A stretch of 64,000 nt of DNA, taken from Streptomyces sioyaensis. Lineage in GTDB: Bacteria; Actinomycetota; Actinomycetes; Streptomycetales; Streptomycetaceae. Location of the stretch: positions 111,363-175,362 of the forward strand of contig NZ_SDIF01000001.1 of the NCBI RefSeq assembly GCF_004122735.1, in the 5' to 3' direction. Position numbers and translations under genes: made by a program. This document shows, piece after piece, positions 36,785 through 44,142 of this stretch. Every line of letters starts with the position of its first letter. The first letter of the stretch is position 1. The notes under the pieces are model-generated. The model ran no database searches. It saw nothing but the letters and a program-made list of their open reading frames with translations, and was not told the origin of the DNA.

Positions 36785-37267
36785 TCAGGTCGTGATGTCG
36801 ATGTGCCGTGGCATTGTGGCCTGTGTTTTGGGGACTGAGACGGTCAGTACACCGTCCGCCAGGCTCGCCGTGACCTCCTCGGCTTTCACATCGGCGGGCA
36901 GGAGGGCCCGGTATTCGAAGCTGCCTGTCCGGCGAGTGGTGCGGCGCAATACGCCTTCGCGCTCGCTTTGCTTGTACTCACCGGAGATGTGCAACCCCTG
37001 ACCGCTGACCTCGACATCGATGTCGTCACGCTTCACACCGGGCAGCTCCGCCTCGATGATGTAGGCGTCATCCGTCTCGTGCATATCCGCCAGTGGCGCC
37101 CAGTGCGTCCCTGCGCCCAGCGAGGGCGCGGCACCGGCGGACTCCAGCAGGTGCTCCATGCGCTGGAACAGTTCATCGATCTCCGAGGTGATGGGACCAC
37201 CCCAGCTCAGGGAGGGCACAGCACTTTCCAGCAGGCTACCGGGCCGGTGTCGAACGGGCATGTTCAT
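36785..37267 (-). CDS. Hsp20/alpha-crystallin small heat shock protein
   Basis: The 160-residue chaperone prevents aggregation of unfolded proteins. The alpha-crystallin domain spans about 55-150 (ADMHETDDAYIIEAELPGVKRDDIDVEV, GEYKQSEREGVLRRTTRRTGSFEYRALLP, SLADGVLTVSVPK). The N-terminal arm has a phenylalanine/leucine-rich oligomerisation segment (EIDELFQRMEHLLES). There is no C-terminal IXI motif, only RHIDITT. The ATG (MNMPVRH) has GGAGG 8 bases upstream. In mycobacteria the hypoxia-induced Hsp20 (HspX) sits near USP, PfkB and Acg genes, as here. No HAIR/HspR-type repeat is obvious upstream. Confidence 0.93.
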   Translation of the reverse strand: MNMPVRHRPGSLLESAVPSLSWGGPITSEIDELFQRMEHLLESAGAAPSLGAGTHWAPLADMHETDDAYIIEAELPGVKRDDIDVEVSGQGLHISGEYKQSEREGVLRRTTRRTGSFEYRALLPADVKAEEVTASLADGVLTVSVPKTQATMPRHIDITT

Positions 37268-37408
37268 CGCGGTCACCTCCGCGAATCGAGTGCGTTCGGA
37301 TGCGTTCCATGGTGCGCGCGCGAACGTTGCTCGGCGACCCGGACCAGCGCCCCGGGGGGGGGCGCAGCCGAACCCTCCATCCGGAGGCCAGGGGATGTGC
37401 CGTCCTCC

Positions 37409-38104
37409 TCACCGTGCTTCTCCCAACCAGTCCGCCGCCGTGGGCCCCGTCCGTGCGGCATCCGGGCAGGTCACATCGAATTCCACGTCCACCACGCCCT
37501 CGACAGCTCGCACCAGGCGCGCAGCCACCGGGATGAGTGAAGTGTCCCGAACCTGCCCACGCAGCGTGACGACGCCGTTGGTGACAGTGACATGCAGATC
37601 CCGGGTCGGTGCCGCGAACAGCGCGCCGAGGATGTCCCGGCGGACTTCCTGCGCCAGGTCGTCGTCCGAGCGCAGAAAGACCTTCAGCAGGTCCGCCCGA
37701 CTGACGATGCCCTGGAGCACCCCGTGCGCATCCACCACCGGAAGCCGTTTCACCGACTCATGCGCCATCGTTCGAGCGGCCTGGGAGAGCGTGGCATTGG
37801 CACGCACGGTATGGGCGGGGCTGCTCATCAGCTCTCCCGCCGTCACGGCTTCCGCTCTGCGGACGTCATCGACCCGTCGCAGTTGCTCCAGACGGTCGGG
37901 GTCCGACTCCCGGAACTCCTCCTTTGGCAGCAGATCCGCTTCGGAGACCACGCCGACCACCTGGCCCTCCCCCGCAAGCACAGGCAGAGCACTGACCTTC
38001 CACCGTTCCATGGTCTCGACGATCTCTTTGAACCGCGCCGCACGGTCGACCGCAGCCACGGTCTTCGTCATCACGTCGCTGACAATGTGCGGGGTGTTCA
38101 GCAT
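37409..38104 (-). CDS. CBS-pair protein with BON domain (paralogue B)
   Basis: The 231-residue protein has CBS motifs at about 8-63 (WKVSALPVLAGEGQVVGVVSEADLL) and 90-148 (ESVKRLPVVDAHGVLQGIVSRADLLKVFLR) and a BON domain at about 150-216 (LHVTVTNGVVTLRGQVRDTSL). It is nearly superimposable on paralogue A at 30947-31639, with the same linker length. GAGGAGG lies upstream of the ATG; a neighbouring ATG is in another frame. No DosR-like box was found within the 80 bases before it, unlike paralogue A. It is transcribed toward hsp20 and may be co-transcribed with it or with the pfkB pair upstream. Confidence 0.88.
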   Translation of the reverse strand: MLNTPHIVSDVMTKTVAAVDRAARFKEIVETMERWKVSALPVLAGEGQVVGVVSEADLLPKEEFRESDPDRLEQLRRVDDVRRAEAVTAGELMSSPAHTVRANATLSQAARTMAHESVKRLPVVDAHGVLQGIVSRADLLKVFLRSDDDLAQEVRRDILGALFAAPTRDLHVTVTNGVVTLRGQVRDTSLIPVAARLVRAVEGVVDVEFDVTCPDAARTGPTAADWLGEAR

Positions 38105-38184
38105 GACGTCATGCCTCCTCAATGCCGACGGCCGGTGTGACGGGAAGTGGATCCGTACGGCGGAAAGGCGTCCGACGTTGTCAT

Positions 38185-39168
38185 TCACGAGCTGGTTCGG
38201 AACGTGATCCCTACATCGGGGCAGAGGGACTCGGCCATCCCACGGTCGAAGGGCTCGGTGCCGGGAGTGAGCACCGACGCGGCGGCCACGGCCACCCCCA
38301 GCGCGCAGGCACTGACCGGATCGTCCCCTGCGGCCAGCCGTACGGTGAGCGCGGCCACCATGCTGTCTCCGGCCCCGGCGTCGCTGAGCAGCTCCCCGGG
38401 CATCGGCGGTGCACGCAGTTCGGTGTGGCCGTGACGGGTCGAGCAGAGCGCGCCCAGGTCGCCGATCGTGGTGATGGTGATCTCGGCGGCGCCCATGGTG
38501 AGCAGTTGCTCGTTGACGGCCAGGGCGTCGTCGAAGCTGCGTACGGTCCGGCCGAGGAGATCGGCGGCCTCTGTGCGGTTGCACCTGAGCAGAAAGACGC
38601 CTTCCGCCAGCGCCTGCCGCAGCGCCGGGCCCGACGTGTCCAGCACCAGCCGGGATCCGGCCGCTTTGACCCGGCGGGCGACGGCCGTGTAGAAGTCGTC
38701 AGGCAGGCCGCCGGGCAGGCTGCCGCTTGCTACTACGTACCTGCTGGTGCCGATCGCCTGCCCTAGCACGTCCAGGCAGCGTCGTCCCTCCTGGTCGTCG
38801 AGGTGTGGGCCGGGCGGGACGATGTGATGACTGCGGCGCGCCCCGGTCTCGAACAGCACGAGTGCTTCGCGGGTCTCACCATCGATGCCGACGGCGATGT
38901 GGTCGATGCCCTCTTCGTCCAGCAACCTGTTCAGGCGGCAGCCGACCTCGCGGCCGGCGGTGTGGACGGCAGTTGCCCGTCCTCCGAATCGCGCCACACC
39001 GCGGGCGACGTTGATTCCCCCGCCCCCGCCGGCCACAGACCTGACCCGAGCGCGGTTCTTGCCGACGTCGGCAAGGTGGTCGACATCCCAGCAGATGTCG
39101 ACGGTGGGGTTCATCGTCAGGGTGAGAACTGGCCCGGCCGTGGCGGGATCCGGTGCTGCTGTGCTCAT
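38185..39168 (-). CDS. pfkB: PfkB-family sugar-phosphate kinase
   Basis: The 327-residue ribokinase-type enzyme fits the 1-phosphofructokinase/6-phosphofructokinase-2/tagatose-6-phosphate kinase branch: LTLTMNPTVDICWDVD at the start, VAGGGGGINVARGVARFGG, VVASGSLPGGLPDDFY, NRTEAADLLGR and the catalytic signature SDAGAGDSMVAALT, with D as base and GAGD as the anion hole. The DosR regulon contains a PfkB (Rv2029c) beside HspX and a USP, matching the company here. The ATG overlaps the preceding mini-GAPDH ORF by ATGA, so the two are co-translated. The exact sugar phosphate is not determinable from sequence. Confidence 0.9.
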   Translation of the reverse strand: MSTAAPDPATAGPVLTLTMNPTVDICWDVDHLADVGKNRARVRSVAGGGGGINVARGVARFGGRATAVHTAGREVGCRLNRLLDEEGIDHIAVGIDGETREALVLFETGARRSHHIVPPGPHLDDQEGRRCLDVLGQAIGTSRYVVASGSLPGGLPDDFYTAVARRVKAAGSRLVLDTSGPALRQALAEGVFLLRCNRTEAADLLGRTVRSFDDALAVNEQLLTMGAAEITITTIGDLGALCSTRHGHTELRAPPMPGELLSDAGAGDSMVAALTVRLAAGDDPVSACALGVAVAAASVLTPGTEPFDRGMAESLCPDVGITFRTSS

Positions 39169-39539
39169 CGCGGAGCTGCCGCCTCGCCCGGTATGGCCAC
39201 GGCCTGGCGGACCATCTGCTGAACACGGCCCCGCTCGTTGTCGTACCCGGCCGTGACCGCCGGCAGGTCGTCGTCGGCAACGGTGGTCAGCGTGCGCCCG
39301 ACGGCGGATGCTCGCGGACACGCCACGATGCCGCTGAGTACCAGGGGTTTGTCCACGGCACCCAGGCCATCCTGGTAGCGGCCACGTGCGGCCTTTTGCC
39401 GGAAGATCTCGTTGGCCTCCTCCGCTTCGATCGTCTTCCGTGCGGTCACGCAGACGATGCCGGCAACGTCGAAGGCATGCTCGGTCAGCGCCGAGCGGCC
39501 GATGCAGCCGAGCCCGTTGATGGCAACCCGGGCGGCCAT
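39165..39539 (-). CDS. Miniature GAPDH-derived ORF (internal deletion, frame kept)
   Basis: The 124-residue product starts MAARVAINGLGCIGRSAL, the NAD-binding opening of glyceraldehyde-3-phosphate dehydrogenase. It then jumps to the C-terminal part of the same enzyme: TIEAEEANEIFRQKAARGRY, DKPLVLSGIVACPRASAVGR and VTAGYDNERGRVQQMVRQAV, the last matching the family WYDNEWGYSNRLVDL. Roughly the middle two thirds, with the catalytic cysteine, are missing. The frame is open and the stop overlaps pfkB by ATGA; GGGAGCG precedes the ATG. It cannot be an active dehydrogenase. It may be a remnant preserved as the translational leader of pfkB, or a small protein with a new role. Confidence 0.7.
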   Translation of the reverse strand: MAARVAINGLGCIGRSALTEHAFDVAGIVCVTARKTIEAEEANEIFRQKAARGRYQDGLGAVDKPLVLSGIVACPRASAVGRTLTTVADDDLPAVTAGYDNERGRVQQMVRQAVAIPGEAAAPR

Positions 39540-40143
39540 GGTTCGCTCCCCACGTTCTCGGCCGAACTGCTGACGAAGCGGCCCGACACCTGGGGCCTCG
39601 GTCGCGGCCGATCGCGATCGGCTCACATGCCATGAACGGGACGGCCGATGTTGCGTGTCACTGGCCCCGACCCAGCTTCGACGCTAACCCTTCCGGCAGC
39701 CCGACGCACCTCGTCGCGTCACCGGCAGGTCGCCGGCGGAGATCACGACGCGGTGCCCGGCGGCGAAGATCTCGCGTGCCTGACGGATGGCGTCGCGAGC
39801 CGGGGACGAGCAGGACGACGTCGTCGGCGGCGCGGGCGGCACAAGTACCCAGGAACACCAGCACCGCACTGCGGCGGTCCTCGGCGATCTCATTCGGCCC
39901 CACCCGCTCCAGTCGGCCACGTGGCCGACGAGACATGGCCTGCACCCTCATCTGCTACCGACGACTCGCCACATGAGATGAGCTGTTGGCGCAGGTCCCA
40001 CCGGATGAGCAAGGCAGGGATACGCCGCGGACCAGGCAGCTCTTGCGCGATTGAGCCGTTCGGGCCAGGGTCCGGCCGGGTCAGCAGGCCGAGGGTCTGA
40101 CAAGGCGCTCTACTTGCTCTCGGACTTCGAGGGGAGCCGACCC
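39540..40143. other. Divergent gap before the cytochrome b operon
   Basis: No gene is recognised in these 600 bases. Open frames on the minus strand encode low-complexity arginine-rich peptides without family resemblance. The stretch must contain the promoters for the mini-GAPDH/pfkB pair and the cytochrome operon. A weak GGGCCAGGGTCC element occurs near 40062, not good enough to count as a DosR-like box. Confidence 0.5.
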
Positions 40144-40332
40144 ATGACAGGACATGCGCACTCCGTTGAGCGCGTGCTTTCCCCGCCGATCGATCTCAAC
40201 GGGACTGGGCGCTACGTCCACTGGGGAGTGGTGCAGCTGTCCGTCGCCAACCTCGTGGTCATCGGGGTGATGCTGGTCGTCTTCGTGGCGGCCCTGCTCC
40301 TGCCCTTCCCCCGAGGGCGAGGCCGACGATGA
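40144..40332 (+). CDS. Small single-span membrane protein of the cytochrome b operon
   Basis: The 62-residue protein has a soluble start (about 1-28), one transmembrane helix (about 31-54, LSVANLVVIGVMLVVFVAALLL) and a short basic end. GAGGGGAG lies upstream of the ATG. Its stop overlaps the cytochrome b start by ATGA, so it is surely co-translated and likely a small subunit that stabilises the complex. No cofactor-binding residues such as a CXXCH or paired histidines are seen. No named family is recognised. Confidence 0.75.
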   Translation: MTGHAHSVERVLSPPIDLNGTGRYVHWGVVQLSVANLVVIGVMLVVFVAALLLPFPRGRGRR

Positions 40333-40973
40333 GCGAGGTGGGAGGAGGCTGGACCGGAGCGGTCCGGCGGCGGGCGGTGCGGGCACTGCCCCCGGACAAG
40401 TTGCTGCCGGACACCCAGCCCGCGTACATGGCCTCATGGATCTACGTCTTCGGTGTGCTCACCGTGGCCGCGCTGATCGTCGTCCTGCTCACCGGCGGGG
40501 TGCTGGCCCTGAAGGGGCCCGCATGGTGGCATGTCTCGGGGACCGGCACGTACGTGAACGGCCTGCACCTGTGGAGCGTCGAGCTGTTCATGTTCTTCAT
40601 GGTGATCCACCTGTGGGGCAAGTTCTTCATGGCCGCCTGGCGCGGTCGGCGGGCGCTGACCTGGGTCACCGGTGCGGTGTGTTTCTTCGCCTCGATCGGC
40701 ACGGCCTTCACCGGCTACCTGGTCCAGCAGAACTTCGACTCCCAGTGGATCGCCGGGCAGGCCAAGGACGGGCTCAACTCGGTCGGCATCGGCGCGTTCT
40801 TCAACGTGCTGGACTTCGGCCAGATGCTGATGTGGCACATCGTCCTGCTGCCTTTCGCCCTCGGCCTGCTGACGGTCTGGCACATCCTGTTGGTCCGGCT
40901 GCGCGGGATCGTGCCGCCGATCGACGCCGCGCCGGATCCCGCGGAGGGGCCCACGCAGGAGGCAGCGCAATGA
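40329..40973 (+). CDS. Cytochrome b (b6-type, N-terminal four-helix half)
   Basis: The 214-residue protein has four membrane helices and four histidines placed as in cytochrome b/b6. H80 and H94 (14 apart) lie in the second helix (VNGLHLWSVELFMFFMVIHLW); H170 and H185 (15 apart) lie in the fourth (MLMWHIVLLPFALGLLTVWHILL). It also has the TGYLVQQN and GTGTYVNGLH segments near the quinone sites. It should bind two b hemes and carry electrons across the membrane. It is much shorter than QcrB (over 500 residues), and the genome's qcrCAB would be elsewhere. ATGA overlaps on both sides place it in a three-gene operon. Confidence 0.88.
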   Translation: MSEVGGGWTGAVRRRAVRALPPDKLLPDTQPAYMASWIYVFGVLTVAALIVVLLTGGVLALKGPAWWHVSGTGTYVNGLHLWSVELFMFFMVIHLWGKFFMAAWRGRRALTWVTGAVCFFASIGTAFTGYLVQQNFDSQWIAGQAKDGLNSVGIGAFFNVLDFGQMLMWHIVLLPFALGLLTVWHILLVRLRGIVPPIDAAPDPAEGPTQEAAQ

Positions 40974-41926
40974 CCCGACGCGCCGGCAAGCGCGCCGTGC
41001 CGGACCCGGCCGCTTTCCCCACCAGGCCCTACGACCTGGTCAAGGAGTTCACGATCGCACTGGTGGTGGTCGCGCTGCTCACCGCGGGCCTGGCCGCCGT
41101 CTTCTCCTCGCCCGACGTCAAGCCGGTGACGCTGGCCTCCTGGTCGAGGGCCGACGGCGCCGACTTCACGGCGACCGCCGTGTCCGAGCTCGGCGGCACC
41201 AGCGGCACGGCCCAGTACGGGCCGCCGTACAATCACACGCCGGGCGCGGCGCAGAAACTCGGGCCGGTCGGGCTGCAGAGCGCCGCGGGGGTCCGCGTCC
41301 CGGTGGACACGGCAAACGACTTCGTGCTGCGTCCACTGCGCAATGCCCCCGAACCACCCGCCGTCAGCGCGGGCCTCGCCGCCTGGACCGCCGCTCCGGC
41401 GGCCCGGCGCCAGGCATGGACCTCGGCCTACTCCGACGCCCTGGCCAAGGCCGGCGGCGGCGCCCCCGCGAAGGGCGATTACGGCCCGGTCCCCGTCCTC
41501 ATCGCACGCCTCCTCGGTCTGGCCCGCAGCGGCGCCCTGGATGGCGAACTCCAGGCGGAGGGCAAGTTCTACCAGACCGACTACACCCGTCCGCTGCTCT
41601 TCCTCTCCGATGGTTCCTACCTGGAGTCCCGTGCCCGTGCCGAGCACCTCGGCGGCGACCAGTGGGGGATGATGAACGAGACCGGGAACTACCCGGGCCA
41701 GGCGTGGCTGTGGCTCTACACTTTCTGGTATCAGATCGAACCCTTCAAGTCCTCCGGCAACGCCGACGCGCTGATCTGGGGCCTGATGGCGCTGCTCAGC
41801 CTGGGCCTGATGCTCGTGCCTTTCATCCCCGGAGTGCGATCCGTACCGCGCTGGACGCGGGTGCACCGGTTGATCTGGCGCACGTACTACCGCGAACAAG
41901 CTGTGGAACGGAACAGCCAGGAGTGA
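40970..41926 (+). CDS. Membrane protein partner of cytochrome b, large outside domain
   Basis: The 318-residue protein has an N-terminal transmembrane helix (about 24-45, EFTIALVVVALLTAGLAAVF), an extracytoplasmic region of some 200 residues (about 50-255), a second helix (about 265-287, ALIWGLMALLSLGLMLVPFIPG) and a basic tail with PRWTRVHRLIWR. The tail resembles the subunit IV end of b6f-type complexes in feel only. No CXXCH, Rieske cysteine/histidine pairs or other heme motifs are present in the outside domain. The gene always seems to travel with short cytochrome b genes in Streptomyces, by memory. It probably completes the quinone site or docks a donor; the function is unknown. Confidence 0.75.
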   Translation: MTRRAGKRAVPDPAAFPTRPYDLVKEFTIALVVVALLTAGLAAVFSSPDVKPVTLASWSRADGADFTATAVSELGGTSGTAQYGPPYNHTPGAAQKLGPVGLQSAAGVRVPVDTANDFVLRPLRNAPEPPAVSAGLAAWTAAPAARRQAWTSAYSDALAKAGGGAPAKGDYGPVPVLIARLLGLARSGALDGELQAEGKFYQTDYTRPLLFLSDGSYLESRARAEHLGGDQWGMMNETGNYPGQAWLWLYTFWYQIEPFKSSGNADALIWGLMALLSLGLMLVPFIPGVRSVPRWTRVHRLIWRTYYREQAVERNSQE

Positions 41927-41947
41927 TCTTCGCTCTCCGACGTACGC

Positions 41948-42538
41948 TCACTGCGGGTGTTGCACCGCTTGTGTGATGGCGAGGGTGGCGGGATCGACGG
42001 GCAGGAGGCCGGTCTCGGCGGGGGTGTGCGCGGGTGCTCGCTGCAGGTCAACAAGGATCGATTCGTCGTCGCCCACGCCGCCCCCGCCGACGACGTTGTC
42101 ACCGGTGTGCCTGACCGAACCGTCATCGCTGATCAGTGCGCGGGACGAGCCGGCGATGGCGAGCAGCGCAGCCTGGTCGGCAGCCGCAATCGGTCTTCCG
42201 CCGACAACCGGTGCCGAGCGGGCGGCGGCCTCGATCGGCTCCAGAGTGGCGATCACCCGTCGCGCGGCGGCATCGCGCTCCTCGGCGGCCTCCTCCAGCT
42301 GGTCCAACGTGCGGTCGATACGCGCGAACAGGGCGGCGTCGACGGGGAATTCGCCGCCGGAAAGGCGATGAAGGAGGGTGCGGTGGAAGGCCACGCCGGT
42401 TTTGGTCCGGGCCAACTCGCGGTGCAGATCGACCAGGTGGGTGTATGGCTCGGTCGGCGGGATCCGCAGGGCGGCGTCCTTGGATACCCGCGGGCGGTCC
42501 ATCTCGTCGATCGAGCACTCGACGACCCGCCCGGCCAT
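41948..42538 (-). CDS. Unrecognised protein divergent from clpP
   Basis: The 196-residue product is mostly helical and rich in Ala, Glu and Arg. A likely coiled-coil runs from about 65 to 105 (ALFARIDRTLDQLEEAAEERDAAARRV), and a Gly-rich stretch (VVGGGGVGDD) follows. I recognise no family and no DNA-binding motif. In-frame sequence continues upstream to a stop at 42596, and reads SHKLFLELRHKVEIL, which looks like real protein; no ATG, GTG or TTG exists there, so either the ATG used here is right or a rare start such as ATA/CTG is used. It shares a promoter gap with clpP and could be a regulator or adaptor of it. Confidence 0.55.
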   Translation of the reverse strand: MAGRVVECSIDEMDRPRVSKDAALRIPPTEPYTHLVDLHRELARTKTGVAFHRTLLHRLSGGEFPVDAALFARIDRTLDQLEEAAEERDAAARRVIATLEPIEAAARSAPVVGGRPIAAADQAALLAIAGSSRALISDDGSVRHTGDNVVGGGGVGDDESILVDLQRAPAHTPAETGLLPVDPATLAITQAVQHPQ

Positions 42539-42669
42539 CCGAAGGATCTCAACCTTGTGCCGCAGTTCCAGGAACAGCTTGTGAGATATCCGCCCTCAGC
42601 GAACAGTTAAAACAGTCTCTGACCTGGGACTTGTAACTGATCACTAGAATCTGCTCCCATTCTAACGGG

Positions 42670-42686
42670 ATGTACATCCTGTACAT
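42670..42686. promoter_or_regulatory. Palindrome in the clpP leader/promoter
   Basis: ATGTACATCCTGTACAT is a perfect 7-3-7 inverted repeat, AT-rich in very GC-rich surroundings, 24 bases before the clpP ATG. A possible -10 box TAGAAT lies at 42645-42650, so the palindrome would cover the transcription start or early leader. It does not resemble the ClgR or PopR sites known for Streptomyces clp genes. Confidence 0.65.
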
Positions 42687-42709
42687 TTTTTACAGAGAGA
42701 GGAGCACGC

Positions 42710-43345
42710 ATGCTGCCACCGACGGCCCGCTATGTCCTTCCGGAGTTCACCGAGCGCACCTCCCAGGGCACGCGCACCATGGACCCCTACTCCAAGCTGC
42801 TCAGCGAGCGCATCATCTTCCTGGGCACCCCGGTCGACGACGCCTCCGCCAACGACGTGATGGCGCAGCTCATCCACCTCGAACACGCCGCGCCCGAGCA
42901 GGACATCTCGCTCTACATCAACTCCCCCGGCGGCTCGTTCACCGCGATGACCGCCATCTACGACACGATGAACTTCGTCTCGTGCGACGTGCAGACCGTC
43001 TGCCTGGGGCAGGCCGCCTCCGCGGCCGCGGTGCTGCTGGCCGCCGGCGCCCCCGGAAAGCGGCTGGCGCTGCCCGGCGCCCGGGTACTGATCCATCAGC
43101 CGTCCCTCCATGAGCCGATCCAGGGCCAGGCCACCGATCTGCAGATCCAGGCGGAGGAACTGCTGCGCACCCGCGAGATGTTGGAGGAGATGCTCGCGCG
43201 GCACACCGGACAGCCCCGCGAGCGGATCGCCGCCGACATCGAGCGCGACAAGATCTTCGACGCCCACGCCGCCCAGGAGTACGGCCTGATCGACGGCCTC
43301 ACCCGGCACCGCAAGCAGTCGGCACGTCCCCTCGTTGCGCGGTGA
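42710..43345 (+). CDS. clpP: ClpP serine protease subunit
   Basis: ClpP forms the barrel protease that, with Clp ATPases, degrades unfolded or tagged proteins. The 211-residue protein has the catalytic triad S104 ([11 protein letters not shown]), H129 (VLIHQPS) and D176 ([10 protein letters not shown]), plus INSPGGS for the oxyanion region. The start has a short propeptide-like segment (to about residue 22) before [20 protein letters not shown] sits 6 bases before the ATG. It is a single clpP rather than the clpP1P2 or clpP3P4 pairs usual in Streptomyces, with no clpX next to it, so it is probably an accessory copy. A palindrome in its leader suggests dedicated control. Confidence 0.93.
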   Translation: MLPPTARYVLPEFTERTSQGTRTMDPYSKLLSERIIFLGTPVDDASANDVMAQLIHLEHAAPEQDISLYINSPGGSFTAMTAIYDTMNFVSCDVQTVCLGQAASAAAVLLAAGAPGKRLALPGARVLIHQPSLHEPIQGQATDLQIQAEELLRTREMLEEMLARHTGQPRERIAADIERDKIFDAHAAQEYGLIDGLTRHRKQSARPLVAR

Positions 43346-43351
43346 CGCCGG

Positions 43352-43660
43352 ATGCTGCCCCCCGAACTCCCGCCGCTGCCCGCCCTCACGCGTGCCGAGG
43401 GTGAGTTGATCGACCGCTATCTGGAGGTGCTCGATCTGCTGGGCCGTATCAACCCGGCGCGCGGCGGCGGCACCTACAGCGGGCTGCGTGCGGCCCAGGC
43501 ACTGGTCGGCACGGCCGCCGGACTGCGGGACGCGCTGACGCTGATGCACCAACGCGGCGAGAGCGAACTGCACCACGACACGCTGGCACGGGCCCTGCGG
43601 GTGCTGGACGGCGAACGGCGGGCCGGGCTCGTCGCCGTGCCGCCGCCCGCGGAGCGTTGA
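43352..43660 (+). CDS. Small helical protein downstream of clpP
   Basis: The 102-residue product starts 6 bases after the clpP stop and is likely co-transcribed. It is predicted helical, with AEGELIDRYLEVLDLLGRI and LVGTAAGLRDALTLMHQRGESELHHDTLARALRVL, and no membrane segment or cysteine. I recognise no family. The position suggests a Clp adaptor or a protein whose level is tied to ClpP, but this is inference from neighbourhood only. Confidence 0.6.
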   Translation: MLPPELPPLPALTRAEGELIDRYLEVLDLLGRINPARGGGTYSGLRAAQALVGTAAGLRDALTLMHQRGESELHHDTLARALRVLDGERRAGLVAVPPPAER

Positions 43661-43974
43661 CGCGACACGCGGCAGGGCTGCCCATACGGCGTAGCGCGCA
43701 CGCCCGTTGCGAACCACCCCCGAATTGCCGGTTCATCCGGAATTTTTCGGGTCCCGGATGTTTCGCTCCTGGTCCAGGGCGCGCGACAGCCGGGACCCTG
43801 ACACCTTGAGGAACAAATCCCACCATTCAGGCCAAATGTGACCCATCTCACATACGGCATTTTCAGCTCGGAGTTTGGGCGCCGGGTGCGTGAGGATCCC
43901 TTCGACGACAAGACCCCGCCACAGCGACGGGGCGGTCCGGACGGGCGCCTAATCCCGCCGCCGTCCGGATGTCC
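43661..43974. other. Gap before the c-di-AMP riboswitch
   Basis: This stretch holds no recognisable gene. It runs from the end of the clpP operon to the riboswitch and must contain the promoter of the NlpC/P60 gene, which I could not pin down. The segment around 43730-43860 is notably less GC-rich than its surroundings. Confidence 0.5.
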
Positions 43975-44132
43975 GGTCGACGTTCGTGGATCGGCGGGAG
44001 CGGAGGACCCGAGCAGGACGGGGTCCACGGCCTTCACGGGCCGGCGGACTCCTTGGGGTGAAGCCGTACGCACGGCCGGGCATCTTCGCCTGCCCGAACC
44101 CGACAGGTCTTCCTTCGCAGGCGGCTGACGAA
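43975..44132 (+). ncRNA. ydaO/yuaA-type cyclic di-AMP riboswitch
   Basis: The leader of the NlpC/P60 gene contains the conserved blocks of the c-di-AMP riboswitch in the right order: GATCGGCGGGAGCGGAGGAC near 43989, CTCCTTGGGGTGAAGCC near 44050, GGGCATCTTCGCCTGCCCG near 44079, and GAACCCGACAGG with TTCGCAGGC near 44096-44121. In Streptomyces this class controls cell-wall hydrolases (Rpf, NlpC/P60), and high c-di-AMP turns them off. The outer boundaries are approximate because I judged the P1 stem by eye. The start codon of the hydrolase follows within about 10 bases. Confidence 0.88.
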
Positions 44133-44142
44133 GGGTTTGCGC

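Noticed and set aside
39658..39951. A minus-strand frame of 97 codons in the gap before the cytochrome operon
   Set aside because: It has arginine-rich composition with no family match and no start signal; I leave the gap without a gene.
42604..42709. A ClgR or PopR binding site before clpP
   Set aside because: The palindrome present (TGTACA arms) does not match the GC-rich arms I recall for those regulators.
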